Below are positions 34,253-42,348 of a stretch of DNA of 64,000 nt, piece after piece (position 1 is the stretch's first letter; every line of letters begins with the position of its first letter). A program made the position numbers and the translations under genes. The stretch is taken from NCBI GenBank assembly GCA_016794785.1, contig JAEUHC010000020.1, forward strand, positions 1 through 64,000, read 5' to 3'. The stretch is from Opitutaceae bacterium. GTDB taxonomy: Bacteria; Verrucomicrobiota; Verrucomicrobiia; Opitutales; Opitutaceae. The notes under the pieces are model-generated. The model was not told the origin of the DNA and made no database searches. It was given only the letters and a program-made list of their open reading frames with translations.

Positions 34253-35725
34253 CTATTTTCGCCGTCCGGCAAAGTGGATCTGTGACTTGGCCTCGGGCTG
34301 CGTGGCGAGCATGGCACGAAGTTGCGCAACGACCGCGGGTTTGGCAGCGGCGAGGTTGCTCGTTTCTTCGGGGTCGGTTTCATAGTCGTAGAGTTCGATC
34401 ACTGCGGTCGCGGCGGGTGCGCCGATCTTTTTCCATTCGACGAGTCGGTAGCGGGCGGTGCGCACGGCGCGCCCCAGCAGTTCTCCGCGCGGATAGACGT
34501 GGAAGACGGCGTCTTTGGTGGCGGTGGCCGGATTTTTCAACGTGGGCACGATGCTGGTGCCGTCGAGTCCGCGAAGAGCGGGCAGGCCCGCCAGTTCGCA
34601 GAGCGTCGGGTAGAGATCCACCGTTTCGACCAGGGCGCTGATTCTTGTCCCGGGTGCCGTGACGCCGGGCGCGACCACGACGAGCGGGATGCGCGCGGCC
34701 TGCTCGTAGTTGGTGTGCTTGCACCACTGTCCGTGGTCACCGAGATGCCAGCCGTGATCGCCCCAGAGCACGATGATGGTATTCTTCGCAAGCGGACTCG
34801 CGTCGAGTGCGTCGAGCACGCGGCCAAGCTGGGCATCCATGTAACTCACGGCGGCGTGGTAGCCGTGAATCAACTCGCGCTGTTGGTCGAGGGAGAGCGG
34901 GCCGACTTCGGGCATATCGCTGTAGGCGCGCAGTTCGCCCCAGGTCGTGCCCGCAAATGCGGGGGCTCCTTCCGGGGGAGTCTGTCGCTTCGGCGGCTGG
35001 AACGAAGAGCGCTCGTAGAGTTCCCAGTATTTCTTCGGGGCCATGAACGGCAGGTGAGGCCGGAGGAAACCGATCGCCATGAAAAACGGTTCGTCGGGCT
35101 TCGCGGCGGCCTTCCTGAGTCGTGCCGCAGCCTCGTCGGCAATTTGGCCATCGGCGTAGGCGGTGTCGGGCACATCGGCGCACTCGGTGGGGGCTCCCGT
35201 GATGCCACCGCGGGAATTCCGGCGCGCCCGTGCGGTGCTTTCCTTGAGCTGGTAGCCGTCTTTCGGGCGCCAGTGGGGCACGGTCCACGAGAGAGCGTCC
35301 TCGTGGTTGCCATGGCCGACGTGAAATATTTTCCCCATAGCTTCCGTGCGGTAGCCTTGGCGCTGAAAATACTGCGCCACTGTCACGGCATCAGGGATCG
35401 CATCGCGGAAGTGCGTCGGCAAATCGTAGATCCCGATGGTCTGCGGGCGGAGTCCGGTCATGAGCGAATTGCGCGACGGCGAGCAGACGGCCTGGTTGCA
35501 GAACGCGCGTTCGAGCAATGCCCCTCGCGCCGCGAGACGATCGATATTCGGTGACTGGATGAGCGGCGAGCCGTAGCAGCCGAGCAGCGGCTTGAGGTCA
35601 TCGACGCAGATGAGCAGGACGTTGGGTCGCGCCGGTGGGCCCGCGGCGAACGACGCGCTGGATGCGGCGGTCAGTAAGAGCGCAGTGAGGCAGAGTGGAA
35701 GTGTGCGGGTCTTGGTTCTCTTCAT
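34253..35725 (-). CDS. Secreted sulfatase (iduronate-2-sulfatase-like, CSPSR motif)
   Basis: ATG 35725 gives 490 residues with a signal peptide (LPLCLTALLLTAASSASFAA). Motifs are PNVLLICVDDLKPLLGCYG, C81 in VCSPSRNSLMTGLRP (canonical C-x-P-S-R), GYRTEAMGKIFHVGHGN, FLRPHLPFMAPKKYW and LWGDHGWHLGDHGQW. This pattern is that of the iduronate-2-sulfatase-like subgroup, different from the other three sulfatases here. It stands between the GH78-like gene and the regulator. It would remove a sulfate ester from a uronic acid or hexose unit; the linkage cannot be read from sequence. Confidence 0.88.
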   Translation of the reverse strand: MKRTKTRTLPLCLTALLLTAASSASFAAGPPARPNVLLICVDDLKPLLGCYGSPLIQSPNIDRLAARGALLERAFCNQAVCSPSRNSLMTGLRPQTIGIYDLPTHFRDAIPDAVTVAQYFQRQGYRTEAMGKIFHVGHGNHEDALSWTVPHWRPKDGYQLKESTARARRNSRGGITGAPTECADVPDTAYADGQIADEAAARLRKAAAKPDEPFFMAIGFLRPHLPFMAPKKYWELYERSSFQPPKRQTPPEGAPAFAGTTWGELRAYSDMPEVGPLSLDQQRELIHGYHAAVSYMDAQLGRVLDALDASPLAKNTIIVLWGDHGWHLGDHGQWCKHTNYEQAARIPLVVVAPGVTAPGTRISALVETVDLYPTLCELAGLPALRGLDGTSIVPTLKNPATATKDAVFHVYPRGELLGRAVRTARYRLVEWKKIGAPAATAVIELYDYETDPEETSNLAAAKPAVVAQLRAMLATQPEAKSQIHFAGRRK

Positions 35726-35794
35726 AGGAGATGAGGGGGCAATCATTCGTGGCAGACGGATTGCGGGGCATTGCTGGTTTTGCGTTTCGCCGGC

Positions 35795-35974
35795 CAGGCG
35801 CAGGCTGGTCGAGGTCCGGTGTGCGCGCTTGTTATGACCACGGTCACGTCGGGTCGCAGCCGAGATCTGGCCCGATGTCCGCGGCGGCGATCCCGAGGAT
35901 GTTGGGTTTGTCGGCAGCGAAGACGGTCGTCGCGCTCGCGAGCAGGACGCTGAAGAACGGGCATAGAATTTCAT
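35795..35974 (-). pseudogene. N-terminal stub of a sulfatase with frameshifts
   Basis: A start-like MKFYAR at 35974 goes out of frame, and one base later the minus strand reads FFSVLLASATTVFAADKPNI followed by LGIAAADIGPDLGC, then TGA (35846-35844). A further frame change brings RTPDLDQPAPG. This matches the signal peptide, first strand and TPNLDRLAxxG helix of the sulfatases in this window (PNILWIxAExxGPDLGCY). Two frame changes and a stop show decay. The piece lies between the GH78-like gene and the intact sulfatase at 34253. Confidence 0.7.
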
Positions 35975-35985
35975 AGGTGCGTCCG

Positions 35986-38664
35986 TCATCGTGTTCGAAA
36001 GGTCAGGCGGTGGGCGCCTTCCGGGATGACATACCACCGGTCGCCGATCTGGGGCGGGGCAAGCCGGCGCCCGTCGAGCGAGATCTCGCGACCGGCAGGG
36101 ACGTCGACACTGGCCAAATCGAGCTTCGCCACCATGCCAGGAGGAACCTCCGCGACCAACTCCTCCCCGTTGCTGCTCGTGGTCCACGCGACGCGCAGAT
36201 CCCCAAGCGGTGTAGGCAAGATCACCGACACGTTGCGGAGCGAACCGGGGACACGCCGCACGAGGACCTCCCGCATACCGGGGGCCACGGCCCCCAGCCC
36301 CGCGACCCAGCGGGTCAGCGCCATGGGAAAGATTCCGCATTCGGCCTGCGCATCGGCCCGGGAGTGCTTCTCCGTGAAACCCTGGCGATTGGTGCGATCC
36401 AAGTGCCAGTCTTCCCACAGGGTGCCATTGCCGGTCTGCAGTTGATGCGCGAAACGCGACTCGAGCATGGCCACGGCAGCATCGACGCGGCCACCTTCGC
36501 AGAGGGCGAAAAAGGTCCAATAGGCGAACAGCGAAGTTACTGGCACGATGTCGGGGGCGGGCTGGAGCAATTTTGGCAGGATGGCCTGTGCTTGCTCTGG
36601 GGTGGCGATACGCGCCGCGACGGCGATGGCGTTCGCGTGCTCCGAAAAACGCGTTGACTGCTTGCCCTCCGCCAAGGCTTCGGCGAACAGGCCCCGCGAA
36701 GCGTTCCAAAATTGAGTGCGGAGCACCTCGCGGATACCAGCGGCCGTCCGGCGGCACTCCTCGCCGCCGCGTTCGTTCAGCCAGTCGAGGGCCTCGGCGT
36801 AATCATCAAGCGCCAGCACGTAGAGCGCGTTGACGACAAAGTGGGCGCCGCGGCGATCAAGATGGGAGTGGTCGATCCAATACGGATACGGCGGATCGGT
36901 GATCAAGCCGCTGGGGTGGGCGAGCTCGGCCAGTCGCTGCATGACGCGTTGCGCAGTGGAGTGAAGGCGGCGGGCGGTGGATGCATCGCCACTGTAGAGC
37001 AGGTAATCGCGCCAGCTCATGATCCAGAAAAACTGAGCGTCGAGAAACGGAGTAAAATGGCCGTCGGCCATCGGCGCATACATGGGGAGCGTGCCGTTGG
37101 GTTCCTGCTCTTCGGCATTTTGGATCAGATAACGGCGCTGCAGGAACGTGTCGCCGAACGCGGCGTAGTTGCCCTGCGCTGCGTAATGGGAAGTCTGCGG
37201 ATACTGGCGGCGCTCGCGATAGTTGTCGGTGTAGGCGTCCGTCGTGATCGCCTCGATGGTTTTCGCGCCCGCCTGCCAGAACAGCTCGAGCCACGGATTC
37301 TCCGGTGTCACGAATTTGCCGCGCCGCGGCCAGGGATATTCGATGCGCGTGACGCCGGCGAAATGCAGGCGCACCGGCTCCGCCGCGCCGCGCACCACCA
37401 CGGCGAGGTAGCGCGTCGGCTTGAAAAAGAACGCTTCCCACTGCTCGCGGCGCCCTGAGAGCACGAGCCGGTCGGCGTTGAATGATTTTAGAATCGTTGG
37501 ATCAAACACGCGATTCAGCAGATAAGGCGTGCAGAGCACGTCCACGATCACCCCCGTCGGACCTTCGATATCCAGGCGCGAATGGCCGCAATGCACGGAG
37601 CCGAGGTCGAATACGAGAAACGTGCTTTGCTCCTTGCCGCCGCTCCGCACCACGAGCGGCGCCTGCCCCTTTTCGTAAGCGGCCACGCCCTCAAGGTTGG
37701 ATAGGTTGCTCGGGTTCCCGTCGATGGGCGGCAGCTTGAGCAAAGGCAGCGCGGTGAAACGATACGCCGCCGGATCGGGCCGAGGCTGCGCGGCTGCCGG
37801 ATCATTTTGCTTTCCGGCCAACACTAACCGGGAAGCTCGCACCGTGGTTTCCAAGAGCCCGGGCAAATCGCGCGGCAGGAGCGCCACCCACGGCGGTGTG
37901 ATGGCCTGCGGCACGAAGTCCGCTTGCGGCCGCGGCCACCATGATTCCAATCCGGGAGTTTGACGATTGCCGGTGGCCGACATCACCCCGCCGGGGACAA
38001 TGGACACGGCGAACGGCCAGGAAGCGTCGTCGAAATCCGGCGATAGCCAGTCGTCCGGACGTTTGCGCAGATCGACGATGTCCACTGAGCCATCATGCTG
38101 CCCGCGATCAATGAACGGGGAACCGCTGTCCCACGATGGATCGCGCAGGATCTTCCATCGGCGGTCGGTGCCAACGGTGTTCACCGCGCCGTCGCGCCAC
38201 AGCTCGAGCTGCACCAGCAGGCCGGGTCGCGTGGCGTCGTGGTAAGGCTGGGCCACTCCCGTATGGTGAAAACGGATCGCCAGCACATTCTTGCCCGGAC
38301 GCAAGTAGCCGGTCACGTCAAGCGCGTCATACGACTGATGGTGCGCTGCGCTGCGCGCCGGACCGCGCTGCACGAAGGCGCCGTTGACGAACAACTGGTA
38401 TCTCGTATCGGCGGTGAGGTAGATCGCCGCGCGCTCCGGAACGCTGGGCAGATCAAACGTCCGCCGGGCCAGAAACATCAGATTCGTGCCCGTGATCGCA
38501 TCGGGCGCGATGATCCAGTGCGCCAACCAAGCCTTGGGTCCCTCGGATTTCGCCGCCCGGACCGACACGTCCGCCGCAAACGATGAGCCGAATGCGCCGG
38601 ACAGGAGCAGGGCAGTCAGGCCCATGGTGACAAGGCTGCGGCAGGCCAGGGACAGATTTCTCAT
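35986..38664 (-). CDS. Secreted alpha-L-rhamnosidase-like (GH78) protein
   Basis: The 892-residue protein has a signal peptide (LVTMGLTALLLSGAFGSSFA). A carbohydrate-binding jelly-roll follows (WIIAPDAITGTNLMFLARRT; YQLFVNGAFVQRGPARS), which is the N-terminal arrangement of GH78. The (alpha/alpha)6 barrel includes ITTDAYTDNYRERRQYPQTS, aligned with the DCPxRxER catalytic region of rhamnosidases, followed by the helices FFWIMSWRDYLLYSGD and GTLWEDWHLDRTNRQGF. A C-terminal beta domain closes the chain. It probably trims deoxyhexose or related side sugars. It begins with MRNLS, like the gene at 39166, because the two share a duplicated leader. Confidence 0.75.
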   Translation of the reverse strand: MRNLSLACRSLVTMGLTALLLSGAFGSSFAADVSVRAAKSEGPKAWLAHWIIAPDAITGTNLMFLARRTFDLPSVPERAAIYLTADTRYQLFVNGAFVQRGPARSAAHHQSYDALDVTGYLRPGKNVLAIRFHHTGVAQPYHDATRPGLLVQLELWRDGAVNTVGTDRRWKILRDPSWDSGSPFIDRGQHDGSVDIVDLRKRPDDWLSPDFDDASWPFAVSIVPGGVMSATGNRQTPGLESWWPRPQADFVPQAITPPWVALLPRDLPGLLETTVRASRLVLAGKQNDPAAAQPRPDPAAYRFTALPLLKLPPIDGNPSNLSNLEGVAAYEKGQAPLVVRSGGKEQSTFLVFDLGSVHCGHSRLDIEGPTGVIVDVLCTPYLLNRVFDPTILKSFNADRLVLSGRREQWEAFFFKPTRYLAVVVRGAAEPVRLHFAGVTRIEYPWPRRGKFVTPENPWLELFWQAGAKTIEAITTDAYTDNYRERRQYPQTSHYAAQGNYAAFGDTFLQRRYLIQNAEEQEPNGTLPMYAPMADGHFTPFLDAQFFWIMSWRDYLLYSGDASTARRLHSTAQRVMQRLAELAHPSGLITDPPYPYWIDHSHLDRRGAHFVVNALYVLALDDYAEALDWLNERGGEECRRTAAGIREVLRTQFWNASRGLFAEALAEGKQSTRFSEHANAIAVAARIATPEQAQAILPKLLQPAPDIVPVTSLFAYWTFFALCEGGRVDAAVAMLESRFAHQLQTGNGTLWEDWHLDRTNRQGFTEKHSRADAQAECGIFPMALTRWVAGLGAVAPGMREVLVRRVPGSLRNVSVILPTPLGDLRVAWTTSSNGEELVAEVPPGMVAKLDLASVDVPAGREISLDGRRLAPPQIGDRWYVIPEGAHRLTFRTR

Positions 38665-38867
38665 CGTGCGAGTGGTGCTAGATTTTCAATTAACCGTTCT
38701 GCTGCTTGCATTGCGGAACGCAGAGTGATCAGCGAACCGCCGAAAGCAGGGCGGATTGCGCGGGAATGGAGACGGAGATTCACGGGGCGACGTTGGGTCG
38801 ATCGCAGCGCGATCGATCACCATTGTCGCAGGAGCGACCGGCTCGTTCAACCCACGCAAACACGGGG
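38655..38867 (-). repeat. Duplicated promoter-leader cassette, copy A (GH78-like gene)
   Basis: This copy and the one at 41904-42137 share the first codons (MRNLS), the CTCGCACGATGAGAAA start region, the run TCGCCCCGTGAATCTCCGTC, the GACAATGGTGA start region and the upstream box. Similarity is broken in the middle of the leader by small indels. Confidence 0.7.
38822..38867 (-). promoter_or_regulatory. Shared-box promoter P3 (GH78-like gene)
   Basis: On the minus strand, CCCCGTGTTTGCGTGGG is followed by -35 TTGAAC (38845-38850), 17 bp and -10 GACAAT (38822-38827). The leader to ATG 38664 is about 150 nt and contains the duplicated cassette. The rest of the 38665-39165 intergenic space holds the response-regulator stub and no other recognisable feature. 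Confidence 0.65.
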
Positions 38868-38964
38868 ATGGTGCTGTTAGTTAGGTGACGACGATGAGTG
38901 CGGCTGGACAAGCAGCGCTGCACGCGCACGCTAGGCACGCGCCGGTGCTCTGCACGTTTGGCTA

Positions 38965-39135
38965 ATGACCGGTGGGTTTTCGCGTGCAGCTGAAAAACAC
39001 GCCCTGGAAACCGGTGCCGTTGCGCTGTTCAGCAAACCATTCTAGATCCTCGATTTCGTTTCGGGCGTGGAAAAACGCTGTGCAGAATCCGCCGTGCGAA
39101 CGAGTGCGCCCGATCAGGAGATTCCTGTGAAGTGA
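38965..39135 (+). pseudogene. C-terminal stub of a response-regulator receiver domain
   Basis: On the plus strand the frame reads MTGGFSRAAEKHALETGAVA followed by LFSKPF, then TAG (39043-39045), and continues ILDFVSGVEKRC to TGA 39133. The sequence TG...A...AL..GAVA.FSKPF is the last strand and K-P-F of FixJ/OmpR-type receiver domains. It has no upstream part and an internal stop. It lies in the gap between the GH78 promoter and the end of the lambda-carrageenase-like gene. Confidence 0.6.
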
Positions 39136-39165
39136 GCGAAGGTTTCGTGCGTCGGCTCGGCGCAC

Positions 39166-41913
39166 TCACCGCGGCGCCGGGGCGGTGTCGTCACGCACTT
39201 CGAGGAGACGAAACGTTCCGGCGGGGACCGTAATAGCCAAATCGAGCGGGAGTATTCCGAGCGTGGCACCGGTCACACGGTCGGAGAGTTGCCAGCGGCC
39301 CGGGATTTGTGCGGCGATTCTTACCTCGCAATCGGCCGGGTCGAGCCAACCGGAGTCGACGAGCGCGATGACGTAGCGACGCGGTGAGACTTCGATGACT
39401 TGGTGGAACACACGGCCGGTGACGGCGAAGGGAAACTGCTTCGCGCCTTCGGCGAGATCGGCGGTGAGCGCGGTGCGGGCCTCGGCGAGCGTGAAGGTCT
39501 CGCCGTCGCGGCTCAGGTTGTCGCCATCGGTCGTCCAGATTGTTTTCCACGGGCCAGCGGCGTGCGGCGTGGCGCCGGGGACGAGGGCCACGAAGCCGTG
39601 TGGCGTGGTGGTGGCCAGTTGCGACGGGTCGCGGCGCGTGCGGCCCCAGAGATAGGTGGCGACGTCGGTGGGCGGGAGTGGGGCCATGCCCCAGTAGCAA
39701 TCGAGTCGCTCGAAGGCCCAACGCTGCGTGTCGGTGCCGTCGAGGTTCCAGTTCGCCTCCTGATGGCCATTGGCGCCGTGTTGGGCGAAGCGCTCGCTGG
39801 GATTTTTCATGACGAGGGCGACTGGTGAGATGGACCGCAGTTGTTCGCGGCGTGGCGGAGTGATGACGCCGCGGCCGAGGAGATGCAGAAAGGTGGCGGT
39901 GCCTTCGCTGCCGACGCGCGTCCAATGTCCCGTGCGCGGTTCGCGTTCGCCATTAAGGGCCATGAAGACTCGGGCGCCGAGGAGCGCTTGCGAGACGTAG
40001 TAGCGCAGATGGGGATGGCCCGTCATCGGGTATTCCCATTCCCAGTCGCGATTGAAACTGAACCAATCAGCCGCACTACGCACGGCCCAGTCGTCAACTT
40101 GGCGGTCGAGCCAGAGGCCGACACGGGCGGCGAGATTCACATCGGGACTGCGCGAGTTGCTGTCTTCCACCGAGGGCAGCAGCGCAGAGCGATAGCGTGG
40201 GTCCAGGATCGAGGCGCGGAGTTTCGGGTCAGCGGGTGTGTGGGCCCAAGCGACGTTCTTGCTGGTGATGATGAGCCGCTTTTTGTGTTGCACGCACAGT
40301 TCCAGCACCGGCTTGAGGAAGTGCTCGAAATAGTAAGGCAGCGTGTCCGATTGCTCGGCTTCGGTGCTCACGAATCCCTGCAACGTCGTCGGCGCGGCTT
40401 TGAGCATCGCGGCGACCGTCGCCACTTCGACGTAGGGCGTGGTGCTGTGGCCGATGTTGATCCAGAAGGGGCAGCGCTCGGCCTCGAAGTATTTCGCGGC
40501 GGCGACGATTTGGGCTCGCGTCTGATCGTAGGCGAGCCGCCGTTCACGGCCCCACGGCTTGCCGTCGGGCCGGAGCAGCGCGGATTTTTCGGATGGCCAG
40601 AAATCGACCGCGAAACGCAAGCGGGGATAGGGGAAACGTTTTTCGTAGTCGCGCACCTCGGCGATCCATGGGCCGAGTTTCCTCGGGTCACCGCCGTTCC
40701 ACCAATAGCTGGCGACGATTACGTCGAAGGGGCCGTCCGCACCAGGCATGGCGTCGCCGCGCCACGCGGCGGCCGTGTCGCCCAATTGTTTGAGGCTCGT
40801 GCCGATGGCGGCCATGACGCCGCGGCGCGCGAGGCGTTCGAGTGATTTTTCCCAGCCGGGGGAAAAAGTCAGGCGGTAGAGGTTGTCGTCGCCGTTGGGG
40901 CTGGAGCCGAGGAGCACGCTGCCGTGGGGGCTCCCGGGCACGTAGATGACGTCGGTGAATCCAAACGGCGCGATGGCCTGGCCGAGCTCCCGGCCTTTGG
41001 CGTCGTAGAGTCGCACCTGCGGGCCCTCGACGACGACCGTCTCCGCGCCCGGGCGATCGGTGAGGTCACCGGAAGCCACGAGGCGCATGGTGTAGTGGTA
41101 GTCGTAACTGCGCTCCTTGATTTTGGACGGGAGGTCAAAGACGGGGTGCAGGCCACCTTTCAGGGTGTAGGCACCACGCTTCCAAACAAGTTCGGCGGCG
41201 CCGTCACCATCGAGATCGGCGACGGTGCCGTTGGCATTCTTCAGACTCAGGAGCGGATCGCCCGACGGCGATTTCCTCGCGATGGTCTCTTTGAGTTGAG
41301 TGAGCGTGGGGCCTTTGAAGAAGAGCATGTCCTGCCGTGCAAAACCGCCGACGAGCAGTGCGGCCACTTCGTCCGCGCCGTCGCCATCGAAATCGCCGGC
41401 GCGCAGGATGCGGACGGCACCGTTGACGGGCAGGTGGTGCCGCTTGGTGCCGTCTGCAGAGAAAACGACGATTTGCCGGGAAATGCCGCCGGCCAGCACG
41501 ACCGGCGTCGTGCCGTCGAGCTTGGCAACGGCCACCTGATAGACGGGAGCCCCGAGGTCCTGTTTCCAGCGCAGGTTTCCGTCGGGCGAGAAAACGTTAA
41601 CCGAGCCATCCGCGCTCGCGGCAATGATTTCTTCGCGCCCATCGCCGTCGAGATCGCCGACCGCGAGATCGAACACGAATCCGCCAATCGCCGCATCCCA
41701 GCGATGTGCGCCGTTGTCTGCGAAAGCGCAGACGCGATTATCGTAGGTCGAGCCGATGATCTCCTTCGCGGCGGGATGGCCGTCGAGTTCCGCGACGGCC
41801 AGACGGTAGAGGTTGCGACCGTGGGTGGGAGTGATTTCCACGCCGGCCCATGTGCAGGCGGTCATTAGACAGTAGGCGACAAGACCGCAGAAGATTTGTG
41901 AGAGGTTTCTCAT
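39166..41913 (-). CDS. Secreted propeller-plus-catalytic protein, GH150 lambda-carrageenase-like
   Basis: ATG 41913 gives 915 residues with a signal peptide ending near LMTACTWAG (a possible but non-ideal lipobox). Residues ~25-330 form FG-GAP/VCBS-like propeller blades (VGDLDGDGREEIIAAS, AGDFDGDGADEVAALL, VADLDGDGAAELVW). From ~340 a large domain follows with FDVIVASYWWNGGDPRKLGP, FWINIGHSTTPYVEVAT, and WFSFNRDWEWEYPMTGHPHL. A propeller N terminus with a long C-terminal catalytic part and a length near 940 matches the description of lambda-carrageenase CglA, the GH150 founder. The neighbouring sulfatases also fit a sulfated galactan. Catalytic residues are not identified, so the family call is tentative; an uncharacterised GH is the alternative. 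Confidence 0.5.
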   Translation of the reverse strand: MRNLSQIFCGLVAYCLMTACTWAGVEITPTHGRNLYRLAVAELDGHPAAKEIIGSTYDNRVCAFADNGAHRWDAAIGGFVFDLAVGDLDGDGREEIIAASADGSVNVFSPDGNLRWKQDLGAPVYQVAVAKLDGTTPVVLAGGISRQIVVFSADGTKRHHLPVNGAVRILRAGDFDGDGADEVAALLVGGFARQDMLFFKGPTLTQLKETIARKSPSGDPLLSLKNANGTVADLDGDGAAELVWKRGAYTLKGGLHPVFDLPSKIKERSYDYHYTMRLVASGDLTDRPGAETVVVEGPQVRLYDAKGRELGQAIAPFGFTDVIYVPGSPHGSVLLGSSPNGDDNLYRLTFSPGWEKSLERLARRGVMAAIGTSLKQLGDTAAAWRGDAMPGADGPFDVIVASYWWNGGDPRKLGPWIAEVRDYEKRFPYPRLRFAVDFWPSEKSALLRPDGKPWGRERRLAYDQTRAQIVAAAKYFEAERCPFWINIGHSTTPYVEVATVAAMLKAAPTTLQGFVSTEAEQSDTLPYYFEHFLKPVLELCVQHKKRLIITSKNVAWAHTPADPKLRASILDPRYRSALLPSVEDSNSRSPDVNLAARVGLWLDRQVDDWAVRSAADWFSFNRDWEWEYPMTGHPHLRYYVSQALLGARVFMALNGEREPRTGHWTRVGSEGTATFLHLLGRGVITPPRREQLRSISPVALVMKNPSERFAQHGANGHQEANWNLDGTDTQRWAFERLDCYWGMAPLPPTDVATYLWGRTRRDPSQLATTTPHGFVALVPGATPHAAGPWKTIWTTDGDNLSRDGETFTLAEARTALTADLAEGAKQFPFAVTGRVFHQVIEVSPRRYVIALVDSGWLDPADCEVRIAAQIPGRWQLSDRVTGATLGILPLDLAITVPAGTFRLLEVRDDTAPAPR

Positions 41914-42137
41914 CGTGCGAGTTGTTGAGCCGGATTTGCGGCGAAACTGTCTGCTGCTTGCGTCGCGAAGACGGCGCCGCGGAGCGTAAGGTAGCCGGCG
42001 AACCAACGGAAGCAGAGGGGGTGCATTGCGCGGAAATGGAGACGGAGATTCACGGGGCGAAGTTAGGCCGATCACAGCGAGACCGGTCACCATTGTCGCA
42101 GGAGTGATCGGCGCGTTCAACCCACGCAAACACGGGG
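41904..42137 (-). repeat. Duplicated promoter-leader cassette, copy B (lambda-carrageenase-like gene)
   Basis: This is the partner of the copy at 38655-38867. It has the same start codons, the same conserved leader run and the same box-to-minus-10 block, with different small indels in the middle. Confidence 0.7.
42092..42137 (-). promoter_or_regulatory. Shared-box promoter P4 (lambda-carrageenase-like gene)
   Basis: On the minus strand, CCCCGTGTTTGCGTGGG is followed by -35 TTGAAC (42115-42120), 17 bp and -10 GACAAT (42092-42097). The leader to ATG 41913 is about 170 nt. The 42138-42276 interval between P4 and the divergent P5 holds no recognisable gene. Confidence 0.65.
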
Positions 42138-42276
42138 AGCAGGCGAGGGGAACGGGTGCGGACGATCGGACGTCTATCACGAGAAACGGAACCATTCGTT
42201 CGTTGGCCAATACTTGATTTGTCGTTTGGCTGACGAGAACGGCACACACTCTCCCGCCCGCGTCTCCGATTGCGCA

Positions 42277-42321
42277 CACGTGTTTACGTGGATTGAGCAA
42301 ACGGCGCGGTTCTGGCACTCT
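42277..42321 (+). promoter_or_regulatory. Shared-box promoter P5 (LVIVD protein)
   Basis: On the plus strand, the box CACGTGTTTACGTGGA (42277-42292) is followed by TTGAGC (42293-42298), 17 bp and the weak -10 CACTCT (42316-42321). The ATG is at 42349. It is divergent from P4. Confidence 0.45.
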
Positions 42322-42348
42322 GCCAACGGGCCGACCTCATACTTCCGG

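Noticed and set aside
38962..39165. Minus-strand open frame of 67 codons
   Set aside because: The plus strand of the same interval reads as a receiver-domain end, and the minus-strand product has no recognisable features.
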